39,590 nucleotides of DNA from Bacteroidales bacterium UBA4243 (GCA_002396205.1 DGXB01000054.1:26368-65957), one strand, 5' to 3'; shown: positions 31,199 to 39,590, counted from the first letter of the stretch. Numbers and translations are program-made. Notes: a model not told the origin generated them from the letters alone.

Positions 31199-32651
31199 CA
31201 ACATATTCCTGCTCTATTTCATGCCAGCCTTCTTCCTGGTCTACTTCCTCACGCCGAAGAAAGTGAGGAACTATGTGCTTCTGCTGGCCTCGCTCATTTT
31301 CTATGCCTGGGGAGCCCCCGAGTTCATCTTCCAGCTTGTCGGCTCCACGGTGGCCAACTTCTTCTTGGTCAAATGGATGTGCAAGACCGAGAAGAAAGGC
31401 CTGAAGAAACTGCTTTGCGGCCTGTCGATCATCATTCCCATCGGGCTGCTCGTGTTCTACAAATACGGCAACTTCACGATGGAAAACCTGAACGCCATCC
31501 TCGGCCTCACGGGACACGCGCCCCTCACTTGGAAACACATCATGCTGCCCATCGGTATCTCGTTCTTCTCGTTCCAAAGCGTCACCTACACCTTGGACAC
31601 CTACCGTGGCGTGAACCAACCGATGGAGAAGCTCACCGACTTCGTGCTGTATATCACCATGTTCCCGCAGCTGATTGCCGGTCCCATCATCCGCTATTGC
31701 GACGTGGCCGACCAAATCCGCAGCCGCGAATCGACCATGGACGACCGTTTGCAGGGCTTCTTCCGTTTCGTCATCGGCCTATGCAAGAAAATCCTCATCG
31801 CCGACGTCATCGGTGCGCAGGTCGACGCCATATTGGGACCCGCCAACTTCTCGCTTTTGAATGCAGGTCAGGTCTCCGACATCTTCACCCGCGTGGCGGC
31901 TTTGGACAGCACCTCGGCCTGGATCGTGTCGTTGGCCTACACCTTCCAAATCTACTTCGACTTTGCGGGCTATAGCGACATGGCCATCGGCTTGGGCCGC
32001 ATGATGGGCTTCCGCTTCCCCGAGAACTTCGATAACCCCTACACCTCGCGCAGCATCACCGAGTTTTGGCGCCGTTGGCACATGACCCTTGGTGCATTCA
32101 TCATGAACTACCTCTACATCCCTCTCGGCGGCAACCGCAAGGGCAAGGGGCGCATGTATTTCAACCTTTGGGTCTGCTTCCTGCTCTCGGGCCTTTGGCA
32201 TGGCGCCTCGTGGAACTTCGTCGTTTGGGGTGCATTGCACGGCCTGTTCATCTGCGCCGACAAGCTCTTCCTCGGCAAGGTGATGAAAAAGATAGGCACG
32301 GTGCCGAGCGTCATCCTCACTTTCCTCACGGTGAACATCATCTGGGTGTTCTTCCGTATCGAGGACTTCGGCTTGGCCTGGCTGCTCATCAAGCGCATGT
32401 TCGCCTTCGACTTTGCCTGGCTGCCCTTCGGCGGCAATGCCCAACTCTACGTCACGATGATTGTGGCCGCCCTCTTCTCGTTCCTCACGCTGACCAAGTT
32501 CGGCCAAAAGGTGCAGGAGAAGGCCTACTTCACCGTTTTCACCGACCGCCAGTCGATTGCGGTATGGATTGTGGCGGCTTGCGCCTTCGTGTTCTGCGTG
32601 GCCGCATTGAACGCCACCAGTTTCAGTCCTTTCATCTATTTCAGGTTCTGA
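31185..32651 (+). CDS. AlgI-like MBOAT O-acyltransferase 1
   Basis: A 488-aa inner-membrane protein of the MBOAT family, predicted to move acetyl groups from a cytoplasmic donor across the membrane to the SGNH partners. It has about 10-12 membrane segments. Conserved stretches are LPIGISFFSFQSVTYTLDTY, MFPQLIAGPIIRYCDVADQI, FQIYFDFAGYSDMAIGLGRM and FPENFDNPY. The active-site pair is His 299 in FWRRWHMTLG and His 339 in SGLWHGASWNFVVWGALHG. The length matches AlgI. Its first 18 bases (ATGGTATTCAGTAGCAAC) recur at the starts of the other two MBOAT genes here. It overlaps the upstream gene. Confidence 0.93.
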   Translation: MVFSSNIFLLYFMPAFFLVYFLTPKKVRNYVLLLASLIFYAWGAPEFIFQLVGSTVANFFLVKWMCKTEKKGLKKLLCGLSIIIPIGLLVFYKYGNFTMENLNAILGLTGHAPLTWKHIMLPIGISFFSFQSVTYTLDTYRGVNQPMEKLTDFVLYITMFPQLIAGPIIRYCDVADQIRSRESTMDDRLQGFFRFVIGLCKKILIADVIGAQVDAILGPANFSLLNAGQVSDIFTRVAALDSTSAWIVSLAYTFQIYFDFAGYSDMAIGLGRMMGFRFPENFDNPYTSRSITEFWRRWHMTLGAFIMNYLYIPLGGNRKGKGRMYFNLWVCFLLSGLWHGASWNFVVWGALHGLFICADKLFLGKVMKKIGTVPSVILTFLTVNIIWVFFRIEDFGLAWLLIKRMFAFDFAWLPFGGNAQLYVTMIVAALFSFLTLTKFGQKVQEKAYFTVFTDRQSIAVWIVAACAFVFCVAALNATSFSPFIYFRF

Positions 32652-32654
32652 GTC

Positions 32655-34394
32655 ATGAAAAAGCGTAGAATCATCCCAACGATCTTGTTCGTGCTGACGA
32701 TGCTCCTCCTGTTCAGCTTCGGCATCAGGCAGTCGCTCCCGATTGCCCCTGCCAGGCCGTTGAGTGGCGTCTACGAGGCGGCACCCCGACCCGAACTGAC
32801 GTGGGACAACTACCGCACCACCACTTTCCAGACGCAAACCGAGAACTATCTTGGCGAGCATTTCGGATTCAGGGAACCGCTCATCAGGATGTACAACCAG
32901 TTCCTTTACGACTTCTTCCGCAAGACCTACAGCGATGAAGTCGTCATCGGGAAAGACTATTGGTCGTATTACCAGCAACACGTCAACGAATATTACGGCA
33001 CCGAAATGTACCGCTGGTACGGCACTAAGGAAGCGGCCTGCGCCGACTTCGACCGCGAGGCACGCTTGATGTGGAAGCTGCGCGGCGTATTGAAAGACTA
33101 TGGCATCGAGTTCCTGATGTTCATGGCCCCCGACAAGGGCTTTCTTTATCCCGAGCACCTGCCCTACCGCAAGCACGACACCACCACCGTCAACGCCCGC
33201 GAATACTATTCCGCCAAGTTCGACGAATACGGCTTCCCCTACATCGAAATGACAAAATGGTTCCTCGAACTCAAGGAAGCCGACACGCTGCCCTACTCGC
33301 TCATGCCCCAGGCAGGCGCCCATTGGGGGTTCTCGGCAGTGCTTGCCGCCGACTCCCTGTTCCGCTTCATGGAATCGCTCAACGGGCAGCGCTTCCCGGA
33401 GATGAAAATCGGGCCGCTGCGCGAAAGCTCGGAAAAGACCAAGCTGGGCGACAGCGACTTGGAGAACACCCTCAACCTGATGCGCAAGCTCCCCCACAAC
33501 GACGACAAGCTGCTCGACGCCGAGGTGACCATCGTGAAAGACTCGGCCACGATTTGGCCCAGCGTGCTCTTCGTCGGCAACTCGTTCCTCTGGCGAATGC
33601 ACTACTTCATCCCGTTCGACGACATGTTCTCCCATTCCGAATACTGGTTCTACAATTCGACAGCCAACTATGGCAGGAACTACCAATTCCAAGCCAGCGT
33701 AGGCACGCTCGACATCTTGCAGAAAGTGCTCGACCACGATTATGTGGTGTGGTTCACCGATGGCAACCAAATGTACAAAACGAGCTACATGTTTGCCGAA
33801 ACCGCCTTGATGAACCTTTGCATCGACGACAGCGTGGTACAAAAAACACGCCTTGCCATCATGGACAGCTTGCGCAAAGACAGCCTCACACTACTGAAAA
33901 CCAAAGACATGACCGACCTGAACCGCAACAACTATATATGGAACGCCGCAAACTCGACCCTTAAGAAAGGCATCGAACACTATTTCACCGAATTGGCTGG
34001 CGACAGCATCCCAACGGCCCGAAACCCAAGGATACCGGAAGTGCTGGCAATCAAAAAGATAAAGAACGACCCTCAATGGATGAGTGCCTTGGAATACCAA
34101 GCCTACGTCCAGAACAGCCCCATCGACGACCTGCTGAAGGCCGAAGCGCATAACGTATTGAACGACAAGCCCCTGATGCGCGACCTGACCGAAGAAATCC
34201 CCGCCGAAGCCAAAATGGAAATGTTTGTGCGTGGCATGATGGAGGAAATGAGAAAAAAACCCCAAGTCGTCAAGGAAATCGAGGAAAAAGCGCAGAAAAA
34301 CGGCAAGACCTTCGAGGAACAGCTTAGAGCCGATGCCCGATGGATCATCAACAGAAAAGTGGAAAAAGGAGAAATCGTATTGGAGGAAAAATAA
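32655..34394 (+). CDS. AlgJ/AlgX-like SGNH acetyltransferase, paralogue 3
   Basis: A 579-aa periplasmic protein, the longest of the set, with a signal anchor (about 7-25). Conserved blocks: EHFGFREPLIRMYNQFLYDF, VIGKDYWSYY, APDKGFLYPEHLP, QAGAHWGFSAVLAADSL (His 223, Gly in place of the usual Asp) and VGNSFLW (Ser 310, with Asn replacing Asp of GDSF). The C-terminal part (after about 390) holds a divergent first module (ending YIWNAAN) and two canonical ones; the last closes with DARWIINRKVEKGEI. It starts 3 nt after MBOAT 1 and its TAA overlaps the next ATG (TAATG). The changed GDSF motif hints at altered activity. Confidence 0.83.
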   Translation: MKKRRIIPTILFVLTMLLLFSFGIRQSLPIAPARPLSGVYEAAPRPELTWDNYRTTTFQTQTENYLGEHFGFREPLIRMYNQFLYDFFRKTYSDEVVIGKDYWSYYQQHVNEYYGTEMYRWYGTKEAACADFDREARLMWKLRGVLKDYGIEFLMFMAPDKGFLYPEHLPYRKHDTTTVNAREYYSAKFDEYGFPYIEMTKWFLELKEADTLPYSLMPQAGAHWGFSAVLAADSLFRFMESLNGQRFPEMKIGPLRESSEKTKLGDSDLENTLNLMRKLPHNDDKLLDAEVTIVKDSATIWPSVLFVGNSFLWRMHYFIPFDDMFSHSEYWFYNSTANYGRNYQFQASVGTLDILQKVLDHDYVVWFTDGNQMYKTSYMFAETALMNLCIDDSVVQKTRLAIMDSLRKDSLTLLKTKDMTDLNRNNYIWNAANSTLKKGIEHYFTELAGDSIPTARNPRIPEVLAIKKIKNDPQWMSALEYQAYVQNSPIDDLLKAEAHNVLNDKPLMRDLTEEIPAEAKMEMFVRGMMEEMRKKPQVVKEIEEKAQKNGKTFEEQLRADARWIINRKVEKGEIVLEEK

Positions 34395-35974
34395 TGGGAA
34401 AGCCAAAGATAAGATATGACATGATATTGTTCGCCCTGCTGATGGCGCTTCTCTTCGTGCCATTGCTTCAGGAACACACGGGCCTCTTCAACGTGAAGCC
34501 CTTGAAAGGCGTATTCGAGCCTACACCCAAGCCCGAATTGACCTTCGACAACTACCGCACAAGCACCTACCAGACGCAAATCGAGAAATACGCCAGCGAG
34601 AACTTCGGGATGCGCGAACCCGTCATCCGCATCTACAACCAATACCTCTGGTCGGCCTTCAACAAGACCTACTGCCACTTCATCGTGCCCGGCAAGGACG
34701 GCTACCTGTTTTACGCCCAAGCCGTCAACGAGCACTTCGGGACGGAACTGCTGAAGCACTACAAATCGAACGAGGAAGCCATGAAAGACGTCGAAACAGA
34801 GCTACGGCAGATGAACAAGGTGCGCCATGTGCTGAAAGACTACGGCATCGAGTTTTTGGCCTTCATCGCCCCCGACAAGCCCGAAGTCTATCCCGAATAC
34901 CTGCCCCGCCGCGACGCCGACACCACCGCCCTCCACCTGACGGACTACTTCGCCAAACGGATGACGGAAACCGGATTCCCTTTCATCGACATGACCGACT
35001 GGTTCGTGCAGATGAGAGACACCGCCACGTTCCCCATCTTCCCCAAGACCGACTCGCACTGGCGCTATGCGGCCACCTACGGCTACGACTCGCTGTTCCG
35101 CTTCATCAACACCCTCGGCGGCGAGGCCAAGTTCCCCGAAATCCGCATCGGGGCACCCATCGCCTATGAGTCGGACGCGCTCGAAGGCGATGAGGAGACC
35201 TTGAACCTGCTCTTCCGCATCAGTGGCGACCGCACCAAATTCAAGTCGAACGTCACCGTCATTGACAGCACCACCCGCCGCAAGCCCAAGGTGCTGTTTG
35301 TGGGCGACTCGTTCATCTGGAGCATGAACGAATTCCTTCCCACGAAAAAACTGATGGCCGACAAGGAAATCTGGTTCTACAACAACACCGCCTTCGAGGG
35401 CTTCGAAAACAAGAAAGAGAACGTGAAAGACATCGACCGCCTGCGCCATATCCTCAACGCCGACTATGTGGTGTTCTACTCGGCAGGCCACCAATGGTGG
35501 GAGGCCACCTTCGGTTTCGCCAAAGACGCCCTGATGCAGCTTTGCGTGAGCGACAGCCTCTTTGAGGCCACCGTCGCCGACCGCATGAACCGTATGCGCC
35601 ACACGAAAGGCTACGAAGACAAGACCGACGACGAGCTTCGCGCCAACATCACCTGGATGCTGAACAACGACCCCGAACTCATCCCCGGCCTCGAAGGCGA
35701 AGCCATGCCCACCATACGCAACACCAAACGCATCGAGGCCGCACTAAACGAAATCAGCCTGACGCAGACAACAAACGGCATCGTGACCGACACCGCAGCC
35801 TTCATCCGCGCCAAGAAAGACGAGATGATTGAAGCCTGGCGCAACTATCCCAAACAGATGGAGATGATAGAAAAGAAAGCCCGCGAGCGCGGCCTGCCCA
35901 TCGACACCATCTTGGAAAAAGACGCACAATGGGTCATCAAACAACAAATCGAAAACGGAGAACTTTTTAATTAA
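34394..35974 (+). CDS. AlgJ/AlgX-like SGNH acetyltransferase, paralogue 4
   Basis: A 526-aa periplasmic protein. The start is the ATG at 34394, coupled to the preceding stop; an upstream in-frame ATG would lie inside that gene. Signal anchor about 8-25 (MILFALLMALLFVPLL). Conserved blocks: NFGMREPVIRIYNQYLW, VPGKDGYLFY, APDKPEVYPEYLP, KTDSHWRYAATYGYDSL and VGDSFIW. This is the only paralogue in the window with the full AlgX-like set: Asp 220 and His 222 in DSHW and Ser 306 in GDSF. Two C-terminal modules follow, the first ending ITWML, the second DAQWVIKQQIENGEL. It is probably the most enzyme-like member. Confidence 0.85.
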   Translation: MGKPKIRYDMILFALLMALLFVPLLQEHTGLFNVKPLKGVFEPTPKPELTFDNYRTSTYQTQIEKYASENFGMREPVIRIYNQYLWSAFNKTYCHFIVPGKDGYLFYAQAVNEHFGTELLKHYKSNEEAMKDVETELRQMNKVRHVLKDYGIEFLAFIAPDKPEVYPEYLPRRDADTTALHLTDYFAKRMTETGFPFIDMTDWFVQMRDTATFPIFPKTDSHWRYAATYGYDSLFRFINTLGGEAKFPEIRIGAPIAYESDALEGDEETLNLLFRISGDRTKFKSNVTVIDSTTRRKPKVLFVGDSFIWSMNEFLPTKKLMADKEIWFYNNTAFEGFENKKENVKDIDRLRHILNADYVVFYSAGHQWWEATFGFAKDALMQLCVSDSLFEATVADRMNRMRHTKGYEDKTDDELRANITWMLNNDPELIPGLEGEAMPTIRNTKRIEAALNEISLTQTTNGIVTDTAAFIRAKKDEMIEAWRNYPKQMEMIEKKARERGLPIDTILEKDAQWVIKQQIENGELFN

Positions 35975-35987
35975 ATAAAGACAACCT

Positions 35988-37457
35988 ATGGTATTCAGTA
36001 GCAACGTATTCCTACTCTATTTCATGCCGATTTTCTTCTTGGTGTATTTCATCCTGCCGAAGAAAGTCCGCAACTATTTCCTGCTGCTCGCCTCGCTCGT
36101 GTTTTACGCCTGGGGCGCGCCCGAGTTCATCATCCACCTCATCGTGTCGGTCATCGCCAACTTCTACCTGGTGCGCTGGATGAACAAGGTGGAGAAGCCC
36201 GGAATGAAAAAACTGCTCTGCGGCATCTCGATAGCCATCAGCATCGGGCTGCTGTTCTATTTCAAATACGGCAACTTCACGATGCAAAACATCAACGCGG
36301 TGCGCGGCTGGTTTGGAGGCCAACCGCTGCAATGGACCAAGATACTGCTGCCCATCGGCATCTCGTTCTTCTCGTTCCAAAGCGTCACCTACACCTTGGA
36401 CACCTACCGCAAGGTGAACGAGCCTATGGACAAGCTGAGCGACTACATGCTCTACATCGTCATGTTCCCGCAGCTGATTGCCGGCCCCATCGTGCGCTAC
36501 TGCGACATCGCCGACCAAATACGCAGCCGCGAGTCGCTCTACACCGACCGCCTGCAAGGCTTCTACCGCTTCGTCATTGGCTTGTGCAAGAAGGTGCTGA
36601 TTGCCGACGTCATCGGGTTCCAAGTCGACAAACTGCTTGGCCCTTCCAACTACGACGTGCTCACCTCGGCCCAGTTGGCCGACATCGCCAACAAAATCGC
36701 GACCATCGACTCGACCAGCGCCTGGATCGCCATCTTCGCCTTCACCTTCCAAATCTATTTCGACTTTGCGGGCTATAGCGACATGGCCATCGGTTTGGGC
36801 CGCATGATGGGATTCAAGTTCCCCGAAAACTTCGACAACCCTTACGTATCCACCACCATTTCGGAGTTTTGGCGTCGTTGGCACCAAACCTTCAGCGTGT
36901 TCATCAAGAACTACCTCTACTTCCCCTTGGGCGGCAGCCGCGTGAAGACCGAAGCCCGAAAATACTTCAACCTGTGGTTCTGCTTCTTGGTCAGCGGTTT
37001 GTGGCACGGCGCGGCATGGAACTTCGTGGTCTACGGCGCCTTGCAAGGCATCTTCATCTGTGCCGACAAGCTCTTCCTCAAGAAGTTCAACGAGCGGTTG
37101 GGGCGCATCCCGAGCGTGTTCTTCACCTTCATGATCATCGTGCTGACGCGCTGCTTCTTCCGCATCGAGCGCATCGACCTGTCGTGGCTCTTCATCAAGC
37201 GCCTGTTCGCCTTCGACTTTGCCCCGTTCCACTTCGGCGACAACCCGCACCTCTATGTGACCATGCTCGTGGCCGCCTTCTTCTCGTTCTTCACCCTCTC
37301 GAAGTTCGGCCTCAAAGTGCAAGAAAAAGTCTACTTCACCGACTACAACAAACGGCAACACATCGTGGCCTTCATCGTCAGCATCCTGGCCTTCGTCTTC
37401 TGCCTCGGCGCCTTGAATGCCAGCGGCTTTAGCCCATTCATCTACTTCAGGTTCTGA
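35988..37457 (+). CDS. AlgI-like MBOAT O-acyltransferase 2
   Basis: A 489-aa inner-membrane MBOAT protein closely similar along its length to the one at 31185, with the same opening (MVFSSNVFLLYFMP), LPIGISFFSFQSVTYTLDTY, MFPQLIAGPIVRYCDIADQI, FQIYFDFAGYSDMAIGLGRM and active-site His 299 (FWRRWHQTFS) and His 340 (SGLWHGAAWNFVVYGALQG). The strong match to MBOAT 1 points to duplication of a whole SGNH-SGNH-MBOAT unit. It starts 13 nt after the stop of paralogue 4 and ends 2 nt before paralogue 5. Confidence 0.93.
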   Translation: MVFSSNVFLLYFMPIFFLVYFILPKKVRNYFLLLASLVFYAWGAPEFIIHLIVSVIANFYLVRWMNKVEKPGMKKLLCGISIAISIGLLFYFKYGNFTMQNINAVRGWFGGQPLQWTKILLPIGISFFSFQSVTYTLDTYRKVNEPMDKLSDYMLYIVMFPQLIAGPIVRYCDIADQIRSRESLYTDRLQGFYRFVIGLCKKVLIADVIGFQVDKLLGPSNYDVLTSAQLADIANKIATIDSTSAWIAIFAFTFQIYFDFAGYSDMAIGLGRMMGFKFPENFDNPYVSTTISEFWRRWHQTFSVFIKNYLYFPLGGSRVKTEARKYFNLWFCFLVSGLWHGAAWNFVVYGALQGIFICADKLFLKKFNERLGRIPSVFFTFMIIVLTRCFFRIERIDLSWLFIKRLFAFDFAPFHFGDNPHLYVTMLVAAFFSFFTLSKFGLKVQEKVYFTDYNKRQHIVAFIVSILAFVFCLGALNASGFSPFIYFRF

Positions 37458-37459
37458 TC

Positions 37460-38818
37460 ATGGAAAAACCTCGGCATCATATCATCCCATTCGCCAGCTT
37501 CATGGTTTTGCTCGCATTCATTGCGTTGCAAGGCTTCACCCATGTCGTGCCAACGCGACCTTTAAGCCCATATACGGATAAAGTCAAGGTCGGGAAACAA
37601 GAAGTGGATTTGACCTGGGCCACCTACATTGACGGCTCCTATCAGGAGTGTCTTGAACAGAAAGCAAGGAAAAACACGGGGTTCAGGGAATTTTTCAGCC
37701 GATGCCACAACCAAGTCGCCTACAATTGTTTCGGGATAATCGCCAATCCGAACGTGGTTGAAGGCAAACACCACGAGCTTTTCCTGAAAGGCAACATCAA
37801 CGACGTTGCCGGGAAGCTCTTGTTGGACAAATACGGCACCGTCGACGACGCCAAGGCCGATGCCCAAAAGAACGTCGGGCAGACGCTGACCTTGATCGAC
37901 AGCCTTCGCCGACACGGCACGCGCTTCCTGTTTGTCCTCTGTCCCACCAAGCCGGCGGTCTATCCCGAATATATGCCCGACGCATACAAAGACAGCATCT
38001 CCGACTTCGCGCTGGCAGAATATTATGCCCAGCTCTTCGAGGAAAATGGCATTCCATACATTGATTTCTACACCTGTTTCAAGACGCTGAAAGACCGTTT
38101 CCCCTACCCGCTCTACACACGCACCGGCTCCCATTGGGCCGAAGCCACCATCCCATTCGTGGCCGACTCGATATTAAGGAAACTCGAAGCGATTACCGGC
38201 TACCGCTTCCCCAACATTGAAGTCGTCGACCCCAACCTCAGCCGCAACTATTCCGACCAAGATGGCGAACTTGAGACCCACATCGACTTGCTCCTACCCT
38301 ACTGCAAGCCCAAGGCATCGAGGCCTGTAGCCACCTTGCGCGACACCATAGGCAAGGACCGGCCCAACCTGCTTGTCGTAGGCGACGGCTATTTCACTCC
38401 GTTGCAAGGCTCCTGCTTCGTCAACGCCTTCAACCGCTGGGACTTCTGGTTCTATAACAAGACCTCCATTTCCTCAAGGCCCGAATTGAACTGGAGATAC
38501 CTCGACCAACTCATGGGAACGGCTGAGACCCTGAAGCAAGCCGACATCGTGATTGCGCTCTACACCTCCAACTACCTGCTCAACTACATGAGCGGCTTTA
38601 CCCAATCCGCCTTGCAGCTCTATTCCAACGGCGACATACAAGAGCAAGAAGCCATCCGCTCCATCATGGAATCGATCAAGAACGACCCAAACTGGTTCAA
38701 GGCCATACAAGAACAAGCCCAAGAACGCGGCATCAGCGTAGAAGAGAACCTACGTCTGAATGCTGCCTACGTCTTCCAAATGCAAAAGAACGAACAAGAC
38801 AACAATAACCAACCCTAA
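37460..38818 (+). CDS. AlgJ/AlgX-like SGNH protein, paralogue 5, without nucleophile serine
   Basis: A 452-aa periplasmic protein with signal anchor (about 10-28), the shortest of the set. Blocks: KNTGFREFFSRCHNQVAYN, VVEGKHHELFLKG in place of the GKDGWLY block, CPTKPAVYPEYMP, RTGSHWAEATIPFVADSIL (His 225, Gly instead of Asp) and VVGDGYFTPLQG, where Gly 310 takes the place of the nucleophile Ser of GDSF. Only one C-terminal module is present (about 398-446). If the alignment is right it cannot form an acyl-serine and may serve as a glycan-binding or scaffold subunit. It starts 2 nt after MBOAT 2 and is followed by MBOAT 3. Confidence 0.8.
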   Translation: MEKPRHHIIPFASFMVLLAFIALQGFTHVVPTRPLSPYTDKVKVGKQEVDLTWATYIDGSYQECLEQKARKNTGFREFFSRCHNQVAYNCFGIIANPNVVEGKHHELFLKGNINDVAGKLLLDKYGTVDDAKADAQKNVGQTLTLIDSLRRHGTRFLFVLCPTKPAVYPEYMPDAYKDSISDFALAEYYAQLFEENGIPYIDFYTCFKTLKDRFPYPLYTRTGSHWAEATIPFVADSILRKLEAITGYRFPNIEVVDPNLSRNYSDQDGELETHIDLLLPYCKPKASRPVATLRDTIGKDRPNLLVVGDGYFTPLQGSCFVNAFNRWDFWFYNKTSISSRPELNWRYLDQLMGTAETLKQADIVIALYTSNYLLNYMSGFTQSALQLYSNGDIQEQEAIRSIMESIKNDPNWFKAIQEQAQERGISVEENLRLNAAYVFQMQKNEQDNNNQP

Positions 38819-38832
38819 ACAAAGAACAGCTT

Positions 38833-39590
38833 ATGGTATTCAGCAGCAACATCTTCCTTTTCTTTTTTCTGCCTATCTTCCTGATAGCCTATTTCGTCAC
38901 GCCGCAGAAATTCAGAAACTATACCCTATTGCTCTTTTCCTTGGTTTTCTACGCCTACGGCGCGCCCGACTTCGTTTTCCTGCTCGTCGGCGAGTGCATC
39001 GTCAACTATTTTTTGGTGCGAGGCATGGCCAAAACGGAGAAAACCAGTACGAAGAGATTGCTTTGTGGCCTTTCCGTCGTCATGGCCTTGGGGCTGCTGC
39101 TCTATTTCAAATACGCCAACTTCTTCATGGAGAACCTCAACGCCATCTTGGGTTGGGCGCATCACGAACCTATCGACTGGATGAAAGTGGCACTGCCCAT
39201 CGGCATCTCGTTTTTCACCTTCCAAAGCATCACCTACACCATTGACGTGTATCGCGGCACAACACCGCCCAGCCAGAAGCTGACCGATTATGTGCTGTAT
39301 ATCATGATGTTCCCGCAGCTCATCGCAGGCCCCATCGTCAACTACAACAGCGTGGCGGCGCAACTGGTTTCGCGCACCAGCACGATGGAAGACCGCGCCT
39401 TGGGGTTCTACCGCTTCGTCATCGGTTTGGCCAAAAAGGTGCTCATTGCCAACACCATGGCCCTCTATGCCGACCAAGTGTTTGGCATGAACTACGGTGA
39501 CTTGGCCACGGGTACCGCCTGGATAGGCATCCTCGCCTACACCTTCCAAATCTATTTCGACTTCTCGGGCTACAGCGACATGGCCATCGG
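38833..39590 (+). CDS. AlgI-like MBOAT O-acyltransferase 3 (cut by window end)
   Basis: The first 252 codons of a third MBOAT protein. It opens MVFSSNIFLFFFLPIFLIAY and continues with LPIGISFFTFQSITYTIDVY, MFPQLIAGPIVNYNSVAAQL, FYRFVIGLAKKVLIANT and FQIYFDFSGYSDMAI, where the window ends. Both active-site His positions lie beyond the edge. It is more divergent from MBOAT 1 and 2 than those are from each other (for example NYNSVAAQLVSR instead of RYCD.ADQIRSR). It starts 14 nt after paralogue 5. Confidence 0.9.
   Translation, partial: MVFSSNIFLFFFLPIFLIAYFVTPQKFRNYTLLLFSLVFYAYGAPDFVFLLVGECIVNYFLVRGMAKTEKTSTKRLLCGLSVVMALGLLLYFKYANFFMENLNAILGWAHHEPIDWMKVALPIGISFFTFQSITYTIDVYRGTTPPSQKLTDYVLYIMMFPQLIAGPIVNYNSVAAQLVSRTSTMEDRALGFYRFVIGLAKKVLIANTMALYADQVFGMNYGDLATGTAWIGILAYTFQIYFDFSGYSDMAI

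Noticed and set aside
31779..33842. A 687-codon minus-strand open frame across the MBOAT and SGNH genes (and a 449-codon one at 36012-37361)
   Set aside because: High-GC third positions of the real + strand genes keep the opposite frame free of stops. The translations have no domain and are rich in E, V, H and G.
27969..39590. A horizontally acquired island for the acetylation operon
   Set aside because: It lacks the palindromic repeats seen elsewhere, but codon use and promoter type look like the neighbours and no integrase, tRNA or border repeat is visible. Tightly packed operons have few sites for repeats anyway.

Overview
The window reads as a chromosome segment of a Bacteroidales (Bacteroidota) bacterium, probably an uncultured gut or rumen lineage. 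The signs are promoters of the TAnnTTTG type, almost no Shine-Dalgarno sequences, many signal-peptide lipoproteins and small outer-membrane barrels, DUF4468 and head-GIN proteins, a type IX secretion (T9SS) C-terminal signal, and many short palindromic repeats. No tRNA, rRNA, CRISPR array or insertion sequence was seen.

Region 1 (1-7.1 kb) is mostly housekeeping: the 5' part of an enoyl-CoA hydratase, a small acidic protein, two outer-membrane barrels, queG (tRNA queuosine), an MltF-like lytic transglycosylase, and a PlsC-type acyltransferase coupled to a metallophosphatase. Region 2 (7.1-9.4 kb) is degraded: a truncated C_GCAxxG_C_C ORF, a VOC lipoprotein, a frame-broken relic filled with palindromes, a possible small RNA, and an unrecognised 147-aa protein. 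Region 3 (9.4-20.2 kb) holds a lamin-tail surface protein, a CYTH protein, asd, ribF, rlmH, two secreted proteins, and two mevalonate-type genes (class II HMG-CoA reductase and a GYDIA-type GHMP kinase). A YafQ-like toxin-antitoxin pair lies between those two, and a PIN-toxin relic with its likely antitoxin follows.

Region 4 (20.2-27.9 kb) has two membrane-anchored TPR proteins with cytoplasmic C-terminal helix-turn-helix domains. They flank a lipoprotein gene and a GLUG-repeat T9SS cargo gene. The two cargo genes share a near-identical promoter, and each carries its own pair of perfect direct repeats whose second copy ends exactly the same distance from the -7 box. A U32 peptidase-family gene converges on the second regulator and overlaps it by 77 bp.

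Region 5 (27.9-39.6 kb, running off the end) is one tight + strand operon of AlgJ/AlgX-like SGNH proteins and AlgI-like MBOAT O-acyltransferases, in the order SGNH-SGNH-MBOAT, SGNH-SGNH-MBOAT, SGNH-MBOAT. It probably O-acetylates an extracellular glycan. The five SGNH paralogues differ at predicted catalytic residues, and each carries one to three copies of a helical C-terminal module that I do not recognise.

Across regions 1-4, several palindromic repeat families sit between genes and also inside reading frames without breaking them (queG, CYTH, GHMP kinase, GLUG protein, U32 protein). I saw none in the acetylation operon.
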